Below, in pieces: positions 1-7,835 of a DNA stretch of 33,932 nucleotides. Where the stretch lies: NCBI GenBank assembly GCA_025963875.1, contig JAOPZY010000072.1, positions 1-33,932 on the forward strand, in the 5' to 3' direction. Origin of the DNA: Actinomycetota bacterium. Its GTDB lineage: Bacteria; Actinomycetota; CADDZG01; JAHWKV01; JAOPZY01. The notes below the pieces were generated by a model. It did not search any database and had not been told where the DNA came from. It was given only the letters and a program-made list of their open reading frames with translations. The position numbers were made by a program, and so were the translations under genes. Position 1 is the stretch's first letter. Each line of letters opens with the position of its first letter.

Positions 1-1283
1 GTGACGGCCCTCCGCCCCGAGCGGGCAAGGCGGCGGCGCAGGGAGATGCCGAGGATCGCCACGAGGTTGAGGGTGGCCATCTGGACCAGCAGGGAGTCAC
101 CGCGGGTGCTGGTCAGCAGGGCATCGCTCGCCAGCAGCAGGAACGTGAGGAACACGGACATGACCACGATGGTCGCCAGGGCTCTGGCGAGGGCCGTCGC
201 CCAGTACCACGTGAGCATCCGCCCAGCCCCCGGCAGCGCCGCAGCCAGTCCGGCGAAGGGCATGAGGGCGATGAGGCCTACCGCCACCAGCTGGGCGAGC
301 ACGACGGAGCCGGCCACGAGGCTCAACGACAGCACGAGGATCCCGGCGGCGATGACGACGAGGACCGCCACACCGAGCCGCTCGGTGGAAGGGTCCCGGT
401 TGAACCGGTAGAGGGCGGTGCAGCCTGGCCGGTTCATGCCGGCCACCAGGGCGTTGCGGTCGCCGCCCGGGCCGGCGGCCAGCACGGCGTCCCGGTGGGC
501 GACGCAGGCATCGGGGACCGGCGTTCCCCATTCCAGGAGCTCGTAGGGCCGCAGCACGAAGGACTCCTGGATCTGGGCCGTCAGCGGCGCCACGGCAGCG
601 TCGAGGCGCGGGACCGCGAAGCTTCCCTGCGGTGCGACGCAAGCGGCGCCGGGATCGGTGAGCGCAACGTTGGAGACCGAGCCCGCGAGCTGGGCGGTCA
701 GCTTGAAGGAGCCGTCGAGGAACCGTTGCGGGCTCGACAGCAGCCATGTACCGAAGATGGCGACGAAGGCCAGCGACAGCACGAACTCGCCCACCCCCCG
801 GCCAAGCCTGCCCCGGAAGATCTGGATGCCCCCGTAGGCAGCCGATACCAGCAGGGCGGAGCCCACCAGGGGCACGAAGAACGCGGCCCGGTACCGTCCG
901 GCGACTGCGGCCATGGGTGCGGCAAGCCGGTCGGCGAAGCCGAAGGAGAAGGCCCAGCCGATGAGCCACATGCCGACCGACACCCCCCAGCGGGCCGTGG
1001 CGAAGGTCATCTCGGTGAGGGTGCCGACCGCCTTCCGCGACACGGCGGTGAAGCCCCCCTCGTCGTAGTCGATGGTGTACGCCGACAGAGGGAAGCGGCC
1101 AGGACCCGCGGCCGTGCCCGGACATGGATTGCCCGGCACCACCTGCTCCATGAGCGAACCGCCGCCCGGCGACGGCCCGGGGGCCTGGGCATGCGCCGGC
1201 GATGCGACGAAGACCATGACCAGGGCTGCGACGGCTGCCAAGCCGACCCTGCCCATCCAGGACCGCATGCCGGGTGCGCTCAT
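1..1283 (-). CDS. TrbL/VirB6-like conjugation membrane protein (3' end outside window)
   Basis: Polytopic membrane protein, probably the inner-membrane channel component of a type IV secretion/conjugation machine. The ATG at 1283 overlaps the stop of the VirB4 gene (ATGA), and about 427 residues are visible before the window edge. It opens with a cleavable-looking signal (hydrophobic core LAAVAALVMVFVA, then SPAHA). Hydrophobic segments follow near residues 85-105, 120-140 and 150-170. After a cysteine-containing extracellular-looking loop there is a dense block of helices (LVVIAAGILVLSLVAGSVVL, LVAVGLIALMPFAG, ATIVVMSVFLTFLLLASDAL). Known pattern: actinobacterial integrative elements place a TrbL-like protein next to VirB4. 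The assignment rests on topology and context rather than on a catalytic motif. The C-terminus is not visible. Confidence 0.75.
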   Translation of the reverse strand, partial: MSAPGMRSWMGRVGLAAVAALVMVFVASPAHAQAPGPSPGGGSLMEQVVPGNPCPGTAAGPGRFPLSAYTIDYDEGGFTAVSRKAVGTLTEMTFATARWGVSVGMWLIGWAFSFGFADRLAAPMAAVAGRYRAAFFVPLVGSALLVSAAYGGIQIFRGRLGRGVGEFVLSLAFVAIFGTWLLSSPQRFLDGSFKLTAQLAGSVSNVALTDPGAACVAPQGSFAVPRLDAAVAPLTAQIQESFVLRPYELLEWGTPVPDACVAHRDAVLAAGPGGDRNALVAGMNRPGCTALYRFNRDPSTERLGVAVLVVIAAGILVLSLSLVAGSVVLAQLVAVGLIALMPFAGLAAALPGAGRMLTWYWATALARALATIVVMSVFLTFLLLASDALLTSTRGDSLLVQMATLNLVAILGISLRRRLARSGRRAV

Positions 1284-3709
1284 GCCGGCTCGGCCCCTGC
1301 CGGCCGGATCTTCCCGGTCAGCGGGTTGGTGTCGAAGGCGTCGTGCAGCTCACTGGTCATGGCGGGAAGGATGTGGACCCGGCCCACCCGGTCCCGGACG
1401 TCGCGGAACAGGCACGTCCCCTCGGGCGCCGATGCCACGGTGTCGACGGCCCGCTGCGAGGCCTCGATCCCCAGGAAATGCAGCGCTGCCGGGGCTGCGG
1501 CCTTTGCCTGGCGGAAGACGAAGCGGGGGCCGAGGAGGTGTGTCAGGGCATCGTCGCCGAGGTCGTCCGGATGCTGCGACACCAGCCAGATGGCGGCGTT
1601 GTGCTTGCGGCCGTCCCGGATGCCGTCCAACAGCAGGGCGCGGCCCTGGAGGCTCGAGGTCAGGTACCAGGCTTCGTCGAAGAGGGCGGCTGCGAAGCGT
1701 CGTGGGTCGGAGAAGGTGACATGGCGGGCGACCGCCGCCATGAGGTACAGCACCGCCTGGGAGAGGACCTGCTCGGGCGGGAGCCGCCGGGCGAGGTGTT
1801 CCCGCAGGGCGACTTCCCGGTCGGGGAGGCTGAGGCCGGGAGCGTGGAGGACGAGATAGTCGGCGTCGAGCCGGGCGAGGGGGGCCTCCCGGAGCGCGAA
1901 GCGAGCGAGCGGGTGGCGCAGGGCATGGCGAAGCCCCCGGCAGGCGGATTCGGCTGAGGGGTCGTGGGGCGCCGCACGCTCCAGTGCCTCGATCACCGCC
2001 GCGAGACGGCCCCCGGGGCGTGCGGCCTCGGACCGCACTGCCTCCGCAAGGGCCATCCCATCGGCGTCGTTCGGGGCCGCCCCCGTCAGGAGCGTCAGGA
2101 AGGCCGTGGCAACGCCGATGCGGTCGTCGCCGGAGAAGACGCGGAGGGGATCGAGGCACACCGGGGATCCCTCCGTCAACGGGATCACCTCGGAGCGTCC
2201 CGGCACGACACCCGCGAGCCGGACGTACTCACCGGCAGCCGTCCGGTCGAGGACCGCGACCCGGCCCCCACGGGCGAGGGTGGCGTACACGACGCTCTTC
2301 ATGAAGTAGCTCTTGCCGCTGCCGAGCGCGCCGAAGGCCCCCAGCGATCCGGACCGGTTGATGCCCGGCCCGTATGCCGGGTCGAACAGGACGGGCCGGA
2401 ACGTCCCGGCGTCGGTGCAGTACCCGAGCAGCGCCCCCTGCGGGTCGCCCACCGCTGCGGCTGCGAACGGCATGCCCGCCGCCAGGTCCCGGCAGAGAAG
2501 GTGATGGCGGTAGTCGCCTGCCGGAGCCCGGAGGCCGGCCCCGGGCAACATCGCCATGAACAGCCCGGTCTGGCCGCCGATCGGTCGGTGGAGGACGTAG
2601 CCGCCGGCGGCGTACATCGACCGCAGGGCGCCGACCCGCTCCTCGAGTTCCCGGAGGCCCGAAGCTGCGACGGCGAAGATCATCGTCACCTGGAGCTCGG
2701 CGTCGCCGCCATCGCCACTGAGCTGCGACCGCAGGTCGCCCAGCGCCTCCATCGCCTCCGCCAGGCCTGGTGGTGCCCCGGCAGGATCGCCGTCGTACTC
2801 GGCAACCTGGCTCTGCAGCTGACGCGCCTGCCGCCGTGCCGTTGCCTGGGCCACCCGATTGGCCACGGGGCGGATCCGCAGGCACCAGTCGACTGGGAAC
2901 GAGGCGCCGTCGGCAGCGACGAGCCATTCGCCGCCGCCGTCGGGAAAGAGATACTGCCGCGGCATCTCGGACATCGCGAGCAGCGCCTGGTAGGCGACCC
3001 CGTCCTCGGTCTCCACGCGCAGGTAGCGACGGTGGGATGGGCGGTCCGGGTCTCCTGCGAGCCCTCCCTCCTTGAAGACCGCATCCGCGATGGCCGTGAG
3101 ACGGGGCCTTCCCACGACGAGACCGGGGTCGTGGGGAACGACGCCGCCGGCGCCGAGTCCCCGCCGGACCGCCGACGAATAGACCCAGCAGACCTCTGCC
3201 GGTGTCGCCGGCGTCAGGGGAAGGAAGGCCCGGAGGCGCGCGAGCAGCTGCCGGGACTGCTCCTGGCGCCGTGACACATCGCCGCCGGTCACCTTCTGCG
3301 GGGGAAGGCCAAATGCCGGCGTGACCGCAGCCGTGGCCGAGCCCACGAGTGGCAGCACGCCCTGCCTCGACCGGGCGGCGGGCAGCTCGGCGCTGAGGAA
3401 CCAGTGACGCTCGGTCGGGCGCAGCTCGCGTGCCGTACGCGCCGCGAGGTCGGCGAGCCGCTGGCCGGCGGGCCCGGGAGCTGCCATCCGCCGGGACAGT
3501 TCCTCGGCCGCCAGGGGCGTGCAGACCGAGAGCACCATGGCATCGCCGGTGAGGGTCCGGAGCGCGGCGCGGGTCTGCTGGTGGAGCTGCAGTTTCTCGT
3601 GGCGGGGCAGCCAGGGGTACGAGACCGGATCGACGCGGAAGACCGCCCATACCGACGCGTCATGGCCCCAGGCGAGGTTTCCGGCGATGAAGCGGGCCGG
3701 CAGCTTCAC
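1280..3709 (-). CDS. VirB4-family conjugation ATPase
   Basis: Cytoplasmic ATPase that powers type IV secretion/conjugation. I place the start at a GTG at 3709, overlapping the upstream stop (GTGA) and giving 809 residues; the protein opens VKLPARFIAGNLAWGHDASV. The reading frame stays open further upstream, but there it runs over the preceding gene. Walker A is GALGSGKS near residues 459-466, followed by an AVLDRTAAGEY strand. Walker B is AAALFDEAW near residue 676, followed by the DGRKHNAAIWLVSQHPDDL segment typical of VirB4/TraC/TrwK proteins. The long N-terminal half is the usual non-ATPase domain that contacts the membrane complex. Neighbours on both sides are conjugation proteins, so a role as the transfer motor is secure; the mating-channel type is inferred. 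Confidence 0.92.
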   Translation of the reverse strand: MKLPARFIAGNLAWGHDASVWAVFRVDPVSYPWLPRHEKLQLHQQTRAALRTLTGDAMVLSVCTPLAAEELSRRMAAPGPAGQRLADLAARTARELRPTERHWFLSAELPAARSRQGVLPLVGSATAAVTPAFGLPPQKVTGGDVSRRQEQSRQLLARLRAFLPLTPATPAEVCWVYSSAVRRGLGAGGVVPHDPGLVVGRPRLTAIADAVFKEGGLAGDPDRPSHRRYLRVETEDGVAYQALLAMSEMPRQYLFPDGGGEWLVAADGASFPVDWCLRIRPVANRVAQATARRQARQLQSQVAEYDGDPAGAPPGLAEAMEALGDLRSQLSGDGGDAELQVTMIFAVAASGLRELEERVGALRSMYAAGGYVLHRPIGGQTGLFMAMLPGAGLRAPAGDYRHHLLCRDLAAGMPFAAAAVGDPQGALLGYCTDAGTFRPVLFDPAYGPGINRSGSLGAFGALGSGKSYFMKSVVYATLARGGRVAVLDRTAAGEYVRLAGVVPGRSEVIPLTEGSPVCLDPLRVFSGDDRIGVATAFLTLLTGAAPNDADGMALAEAVRSEAARPGGRLAAVIEALERAAPHDPSAESACRGLRHALRHPLARFALREAPLARLDADYLVLHAPGLSLPDREVALREHLARRLPPEQVLSQAVLYLMAAVARHVTFSDPRRFAAALFDEAWYLTSSLQGRALLLDGIRDGRKHNAAIWLVSQHPDDLGDDALTHLLGPRFVFRQAKAAAPAALHFLGIEASQRAVDTVASAPEGTCLFRDVRDRVGRVHILPAMTSELHDAFDTNPLTGKIRPAGAEPA

Positions 3710-4107
3710 CGTGGACCTGCGACAGCGACGTAGATGCGGCAGACGAGCGGGCGAGCGCGGGCTTCCCGCAGCGGCCGGCCCTGGACCCTCCCGAGGGGCG
3801 GCGTCGCAAGGTAGGCGGCCAGGCCGCCGAGTGCTCTCAGCGGTGTCCGGCCCTCGATCCGGAGGTGGCGCGTCGCCCATCCGCACGCACCGGGGACGGC
3901 GATCTCGGTCAGGAGGTTCGCCACCCGAGGGAGGTGCGCCCAGAGGCCACGGGTCTCGACGACCACCAGCAGGCCGATCCCCATCGCAGCGAGCTGGACG
4001 AGGCTGAGCTGTGTGGGCAGGTGCCAGCCGCCGATCTTGCCGATCACCCACGGGTAACGGCGGGCGTGGGTGTACGACCGGCACACAACGCACTCCTCGG
4101 TGCTCAT
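3706..4107 (-). CDS. TcpE-like conjugation membrane protein
   Basis: 133-residue protein between the small membrane protein and VirB4. ATG at 4107 overlaps the upstream stop (ATGA), and its own stop overlaps the VirB4 GTG. After a short N-terminus with two cysteines (EECVVC) comes SYTHARRYPWVIGKIGGWHLP, a layout like TcpE/PrgI-type proteins. A hydrophobic hairpin follows (SLVQLAAMGIGLLVVVE, then NLLTEIAVPGACGWATRHL). The C-terminal part is basic and ends with a sheet-like RPLVCRIYVAVAG. TcpE proteins are integral components of Tcp/ICE transfer complexes that work with a VirB4-like ATPase. The family call rests on length, topology and position directly upstream of VirB4. Confidence 0.7.
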   Translation of the reverse strand: MSTEECVVCRSYTHARRYPWVIGKIGGWHLPTQLSLVQLAAMGIGLLVVVETRGLWAHLPRVANLLTEIAVPGACGWATRHLRIEGRTPLRALGGLAAYLATPPLGRVQGRPLREARARPLVCRIYVAVAGPR

Positions 4108-4364
4108 CGCCCTGTTCCAGGCCCCGGGACGGCCGGGGCGGTGGTGCCCAGGGAATGCATCTCCTTGCCGATCTGGTCCTGGAACCACTGGATGTTCGCG
4201 GTGCCCCACAGGACCATTCCGGCCAGCAGCATTGCCCCGACGGTGGGGATCAGGGCCTTGGTCTTCCACCAGACGTGTCCGATGAACAGCACGGCCGCCA
4301 CCACGAGACCGCCCTGGATGAGCTGCCGGATCTCCGCCAGCTTGGCGGTCATCCACGGAATCAC
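4104..4364 (-). CDS. Small two-helix membrane protein of the conjugation operon
   Basis: 86 residues from a GTG at 4364 (an internal ATG at 4352 would give MTAKLAEIRQ). Two hydrophobic helices are visible, GGLVVAAVLFIGHVWW and LIPTVGAMLLAGMVLWGTANI, followed by an amphipathic stretch and a Gly/Pro tail. Size, topology and position resemble TcpD-like or pilin-like (VirB2-type) small proteins of actinobacterial and Gram-positive conjugation operons, but there is no diagnostic motif, so I do not name it. It lies 4 bases after the TcpC-like gene and overlaps the TcpE-like gene by 4 bases, so it is almost certainly co-translated with them. Confidence 0.7.
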   Translation of the reverse strand: MIPWMTAKLAEIRQLIQGGLVVAAVLFIGHVWWKTKALIPTVGAMLLAGMVLWGTANIQWFQDQIGKEMHSLGTTAPAVPGPGTGR

Positions 4365-4368
4365 CGCT

Positions 4369-5298
4369 TCACCTGCCGAGGGGTGCGGCCGGCAGCAGGG
4401 CGGTCACGACCCAGCCACCGGAGCGCTCGGCCATCTGTAATGAGTAGTCCAGAATCGCCTTGAGCCCGCCGGCGTCGGTGCCGGCAACTTCCGCCCGCAC
4501 CGTCCGCACGCCGGCGTGGTCCGATGGGCCCTCGGCAATCCCGATCAATGCCACCGACGTGAAGGGCGGCGGTGTCACTGGGGTCAGGCCCGGGCCAGGA
4601 TCGCCCTGGCCCGCAAGGTAGGCGTCAAGGAAGTGCCGCACCGCAGTCGCAGGCGCGTCGCCGGATGGCGCCGACAGGTGACCGAGCCCGACCGGCGGCA
4701 GTGAGGTGGGTGTGGGGGCCGGGACCTCGGACGGGAGCGAGGTGGCGACCAGGGGCCCGGAGGCCGACATCACCCCGACCCGGTAGTAATGGGTCCCGGC
4801 CCGCACGTACCCACCCTGGGCGGCCACGAGCACCTCGGCGCCGACCGTGACCGCCCAGTAGCCCGGGGCGGACTCGGAACTGGCCACGGCGGCGGTGCGG
4901 GCTGCGTAGCGGCCGGAGGGGGTCACGTCGTGGAGGTCCACCGCCTCGGGGTAGTAGGGCCGCAGGGTCTGCTCCTGACCTGCGCCCGCCTCCAGGTAGG
5001 CGGCGACGTACATCTCCGCAAACCCGGCGATGCCGGCGGGCGCGACCGTGGGGGCCACTTTCGAGGCCGGAGCGGCGGCGTGGGAGCCTCCCCAGACCAT
5101 CGCCCGCAGGCCCCCGGCCCCCGCCAGCGCGATGAGGATCCAGAGGCCAGCGGTGGCCGCCTTCACCTTCCAGGCCCTGAGGGCGTCGGCGAGGTCGCCG
5201 CGCCCCTCGTCGATCACGACGTGAGATGCCGGCGGGTTGCTGCTGGGCCGGAGGGTGGCATCGAGCACAGGGGACGGCAGGACAGGCGCGGCTCGCAC
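4369..5298 (-). CDS. TcpC-family conjugation protein
   Basis: 309 residues from a GTG at 5298 with an AAGGAG ribosome binding site about 10 bases upstream. A cytoplasmic N-terminus of about 45 residues leads to one transmembrane helix (ATAGLWILIALAGAGGLRAMVW). The rest looks extracytoplasmic and contains two copies of an NTF2-like alpha/beta unit. The first runs from about residue 90 (GFAEMYVAAYL), the second from about residue 210 (AVRHFLDAYLAGQ), joined by a Pro/Thr/Ser linker. One membrane anchor plus two NTF2-like domains is the TcpC architecture, a VirB8-like scaffold in conjugative elements. Its place second in the operon matches tcpC-like genes in other actinobacterial elements. Confidence 0.82.
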   Translation of the reverse strand: MRAAPVLPSPVLDATLRPSSNPPASHVVIDEGRGDLADALRAWKVKAATAGLWILIALAGAGGLRAMVWGGSHAAAPASKVAPTVAPAGIAGFAEMYVAAYLEAGAGQEQTLRPYYPEAVDLHDVTPSGRYAARTAAVASSESAPGYWAVTVGAEVLVAAQGGYVRAGTHYYRVGVMSASGPLVATSLPSEVPAPTPTSLPPVGLGHLSAPSGDAPATAVRHFLDAYLAGQGDPGPGLTPVTPPPFTSVALIGIAEGPSDHAGVRTVRAEVAGTDAGGLKAILDYSLQMAERSGGWVVTALLPAAPLGR

Positions 5299-5353
5299 GG
5301 GCGGAGACTCCTTGGGTTTGGTGGTGCAGCGGTTGGGATGGGGGTTGGGCGGC

Positions 5354-6091
5354 TCAGGGTGCGGGAGGCAGGGCGACGGTCTCGCCGGGGAAGATCAGGT
5401 CGGGGTTGCCGGAGCGGAGGCTCGCGCGGTTCTCCTGGACGAGTTCTCTCCAGTAGGGAGCGATCTGGCCGTTGGACCGGGTGACCCCCGTGTCCGCCAG
5501 GTGGCCGGCGGCGATGGTCCAGAGGTTGTCTCCCCAGTGGACGGTGTGGCGATCCGGTGGGGCCGGCGAAACCACACTTGGAATCGGTAGCGGGAGTGGC
5601 TCGGGTGAGGGCACGGGTTGGGTTCCCGCAGGCAGCAGGACTCCAGGCTCTCCGCCCACGACGGCCACCACCGGAACGGGAGCCGGGGGAGCGCCACCGG
5701 CGAAGGCAGCCGTGCTTCCTGCCAGCGAGGCAATGACGGACAGCGCCAGGGCACGGTCGACCAGGCGCCGCACGGCCCGTGGCGTGGTCCATTCCAGCGC
5801 CCTGACGAGGGCGGGGATCCGGGCGAGCCGTGCCGCGAGGTACAGGGCCGTGGTTGCGGCCAGCCACCAGGCGCCGCCGGTGGCGACGAGGCGCAGGACC
5901 GCCACGACTGCGTCCTGCGGAGGCGTCGATGCGAGCCACAGGTGCCACGCCGACAGGTCGGCCCCGGGCGTCCTCAGGTAGGTAAGCGACGCCAATCGGG
6001 AAAGGGCCTGGAGAGCACCCACCTCCACGGCGACGAGCGCAAGAAGACGCCAGAAAGGGCGGGAATGTGGTGACTTCGCATCGGAACGCAT
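5354..6091 (-). CDS. LysM-domain membrane protein, first gene of the conjugation operon
   Basis: 245 residues from the ATG at 6091 (MRSDAKSPHSRPFW). Three hydrophobic helices fill the N-terminal half (LLALVAVEVGALQALSRLASL, WWLAATTALYLAARLA, ALALSVIASLAGSTAAFAGG). A Pro-rich linker then leads to a C-terminal LysM domain (HTVHWGDNLWTIAAGHL to NPDLIFPGETVALPP). LysM binds peptidoglycan, so the protein probably ties the transfer complex to the cell wall. A TTG at 6130 could lengthen the protein by 13 codons, but it sits exactly on the -35 box of a strong promoter, so the ATG is preferred. The following gene starts 55 bases after its stop. Confidence 0.85.
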   Translation of the reverse strand: MRSDAKSPHSRPFWRLLALVAVEVGALQALSRLASLTYLRTPGADLSAWHLWLASTPPQDAVVAVLRLVATGGAWWLAATTALYLAARLARIPALVRALEWTTPRAVRRLVDRALALSVIASLAGSTAAFAGGAPPAPVPVVAVVGGEPGVLLPAGTQPVPSPEPLPLPIPSVVSPAPPDRHTVHWGDNLWTIAAGHLADTGVTRSNGQIAPYWRELVQENRASLRSGNPDLIFPGETVALPPAP

Positions 6092-6101
6092 GACAGGGCG
6101 T

Positions 6102-6130
6102 AGATTAGCGAGGTGATCGCCGCCTGTCAA
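6102..6130 (-). promoter_or_regulatory. Near-consensus sigma-70 promoter for the conjugation operon
   Basis: On the minus strand TTGACA (6130-6125) is followed by exactly 17 bases and TAATCT (6107-6102), a perfect -35 and a good -10 box. The ATG of the LysM gene begins only 10 bases after the -10 box, so transcription would start within a few bases of the ATG and the mRNA would be leaderless or nearly so, with no room for a Shine-Dalgarno. Leaderless mRNAs are common in actinobacteria. Just upstream, around 6138-6155, the GCGT-TCTT-GCGT direct repeat could be a binding site, but this is speculative. Confidence 0.75.
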
Positions 6131-6167
6131 TACGTAGATGTGCGTTCTTGCGTGTACTGCAGGTGGG

Positions 6168-7058
6168 CTATGAGCTGTCGGGGTTCCCGACCTCCTCGGA
6201 TACCGGTTCGCCGGCGTGCGTGGCCTTCGGTCCCTCGGCCCCCGGAGCGCCCCGGTACCGCACGATCAGGTAGGCGCAGATCGAGACGACGAAGATGCTC
6301 GTGATCTGGCTGCCCGTCAGGCCGAGGACCCAGCGTTTGTCCACCCGAAGGAAGTCGGTCACGATCCGTCCCGCGGTGTAGAGACCGGCCCACGTCAGGA
6401 ACAACAGGCCCTTGCGATGCGGCCTGCGCTCGAGCAGCAGCAGGATCCCGAAGATGCACAGCGACCAGATGGCGTCGTACAGCGCGGTCTGGTGGACCTG
6501 GATGCCGGGCAGGATGCAGCCCGACGACGTCGGATAGACATGGTGGCCCGCGGGTGTGAGGCAGGGGGGTGGCGAGATCAGCGTCCCGCCCCTGTAGACC
6601 CAGCCGAGAAAGAAGTGGGTGGGCTTGCCGAGGTGGTCGCCGATCACGAGGTCCCCGGACCGCCCCAGGGCGATGCCGAGCGCTAGACCGGGAGCACCGA
6701 GGTCGGCGAACTCCCAGAAGTCCAGGTGGTGCCGGCGGAAGTAGTAGGCGGCGAAGATGACGCCCCCGATCAGGCCCCCGATGAGGGAGATGCCGCCCTT
6801 CCAGATCTGCAGCCATTGGACCGGGGAGCTGTACGAGTCGAGATGGCCGATGACGTAGGCGACCCGGGCGCCGATGATGGCGCCGACGACCCCCCAGGCC
6901 GCCGTGTTCCAGGCATGGTTCTCGTCGAATCCCCGTGCCCGAGCCCGCCGCGCCATGAGCCACGCACCGACGAAACAGCCGAACGCGATGCCGACCCCGT
7001 GCGGAGAGAATTGCACGGGGCCGATGCCGATTCTGGGGATGACCTTCCAGCCGATCAT
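6168..7058 (-). CDS. lgt: Prolipoprotein diacylglyceryl transferase (variant active site)
   Basis: Inner-membrane enzyme that moves diacylglycerol from phosphatidylglycerol to the lipobox cysteine of prolipoproteins. 296 residues from the ATG at 7058 (MIGWKVIPRIGIG); a TTG at 7148 would add 30 residues of low quality. It shows the family's multi-helix layout, the GGISLIGGLIGGV loop, the signature region GRSGDLVIGDHLGKPT, HQTALYDAIW (compare HPTQLYE) and the late GRIVTDFLR. Against the E. coli signature GRIGNFINGELWG, the Asn becomes Asp and the Glu becomes Asp; in the late motif Glu also becomes Asp. The arginines are kept. An insertion with two cysteines (PPPCLTPAGHHVYPTSSGC) precedes the HQTALY motif. 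Family membership is clear; full activity is inferred. Confidence 0.88.
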   Translation of the reverse strand: MIGWKVIPRIGIGPVQFSPHGVGIAFGCFVGAWLMARRARARGFDENHAWNTAAWGVVGAIIGARVAYVIGHLDSYSSPVQWLQIWKGGISLIGGLIGGVIFAAYYFRRHHLDFWEFADLGAPGLALGIALGRSGDLVIGDHLGKPTHFFLGWVYRGGTLISPPPCLTPAGHHVYPTSSGCILPGIQVHQTALYDAIWSLCIFGILLLLERRPHRKGLLFLTWAGLYTAGRIVTDFLRVDKRWVLGLTGSQITSIFVVSICAYLIVRYRGAPGAEGPKATHAGEPVSEEVGNPDSS

Positions 7059-7189
7059 GTCGCTCGACGCCCATCCTAAGGCGGGATCGCGGAGCCGGCC
7101 GCCAATCCGCTGACTTTGGCCCTCGGCGCGGGCAGGCGATGAGTACAATGCGGGCGGGAAGGTTGGACTCGGCTGGGAGGGAATGACGG

Positions 7190-7492
7190 ATGACCTATGT
7201 GATCTGCGAGCCGTGCATCGGAGTGAAGGACCGAGCCTGCGTTGATGAGTGCCCGGTCGATTGCATCTACGAGGGTGAAGAGATGCTGTTCATCCACCCC
7301 GAAGAGTGCGTGGATTGCGATGCGTGCCTCCCTGCCTGCCCCGTCGATGCCATCTACCCGGGCGACAACGTTCCTGCGGAGTGGAAGAACTTCATCGAGG
7401 TCAACAAGGCCTTCTTCGTCGATCACCCCGACGCATCGGGCGGTGCCTCGGAGAGTCCCTTCGCACCAAGCGAGGAGCGTGGCAGCGAGTAG
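7190..7492 (+). CDS. fdxA: 7Fe ferredoxin, [3Fe-4S][4Fe-4S] type
   Basis: 100-residue electron carrier with a GGGAGG site 8 bases before the ATG and a TACAAT -10-like box at 7144. Nine cysteines lie in the FdxA pattern: C6, C9, C17, C21, C25, C40, C43, C46 and C50. By comparison with Azotobacter FdI, C6, C17 and C50 should hold a 3Fe-4S cluster, and C21, C40, C43 and C46 a 4Fe-4S cluster. The stretch [17 protein letters not shown] is nearly identical to mycobacterial FdxA. Possible partners include the sulfite reductase or flavoenzymes elsewhere in the genome, but nothing here proves one. The next gene overlaps its 3' end by 14 bases, so the two are probably co-translated. Confidence 0.95.
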   Translation: MTYVICEPCIGVKDRACVDECPVDCIYEGEEMLFIHPEECVDCDACLPACPVDAIYPGDNVPAEWKNFIEVNKAFFVDHPDASGGASESPFAPSEERGSE

Positions 7493-7745
7493 CGGTATCG
7501 AGCAGCACCTGGGCGAGAAGCTCTCGATCCTGTTCCGGATCGAGGGCGATCCGGAGCATCCCCACAGCGAGGTCGTCGGCCTGCTGCAGCGCGTCACGGT
7601 GGACGAGGCGGGGGCCAGGAGGCTGGCCGTCTGCCGGCGGGACGGTTCCGTCGTCGAGGTAGCCGAGGCCGACGTCGTCCGCCTGAAGTTCATCCCGATC
7701 CGAGGCGGCCCTTTCCGGACGCCGGCGTCGTGGGGGAGCGACTGA
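7479..7745 (+). CDS. Stand-alone SH3-like domain protein, Rv0428c N-terminal type
   Basis: 88 residues in a small beta-rich fold. The probable start is the GTG at 7479, inside the end of the ferredoxin gene and just after GAGGAG; the spacing is short, so the start is uncertain by a few codons. The sequence [17 protein letters not shown] ... EVVGLLQRV ... [28 protein letters not shown] resembles the SH3-like domain at the N-terminus of Rv0428c-type GNAT acetyltransferases, where the [13 protein letters not shown] strand is typical. No acetyltransferase domain follows. Coupling to fdxA suggests a regulatory or partner role, but the function is unknown. Confidence 0.7.
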   Translation: MAASSGIEQHLGEKLSILFRIEGDPEHPHSEVVGLLQRVTVDEAGARRLAVCRRDGSVVEVAEADVVRLKFIPIRGGPFRTPASWGSD

Positions 7746-7752
7746 GAGGCAT

Positions 7753-7795
7753 CCCTCGGACGTTAATTCCCGCTGAGGCTCATCCGAGGGGTTTT
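7753..7795 (+). terminator. Possible terminator after the ferredoxin operon
   Basis: An 8-bp inverted repeat, CCCTCGGA (7753-7760) with TCCGAGGG (7783-7790), is followed by GTTTT. The 22-base loop is long and the T tract short, so this is a modest candidate. It fits the position between the SH3 gene and the next gene on the same strand. Confidence 0.4.
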
Positions 7796-7835
7796 CAGCC
7801 CCATCAGCGGCGCAGGTTTCTGCGAAAATGGTTTC

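Noticed and set aside
97-1125. Open frame in the TrbL-like region on the minus strand
   Set aside because: Arg/Pro/Gly-rich out-of-frame reading of the real membrane protein, which runs off the window edge in another frame.
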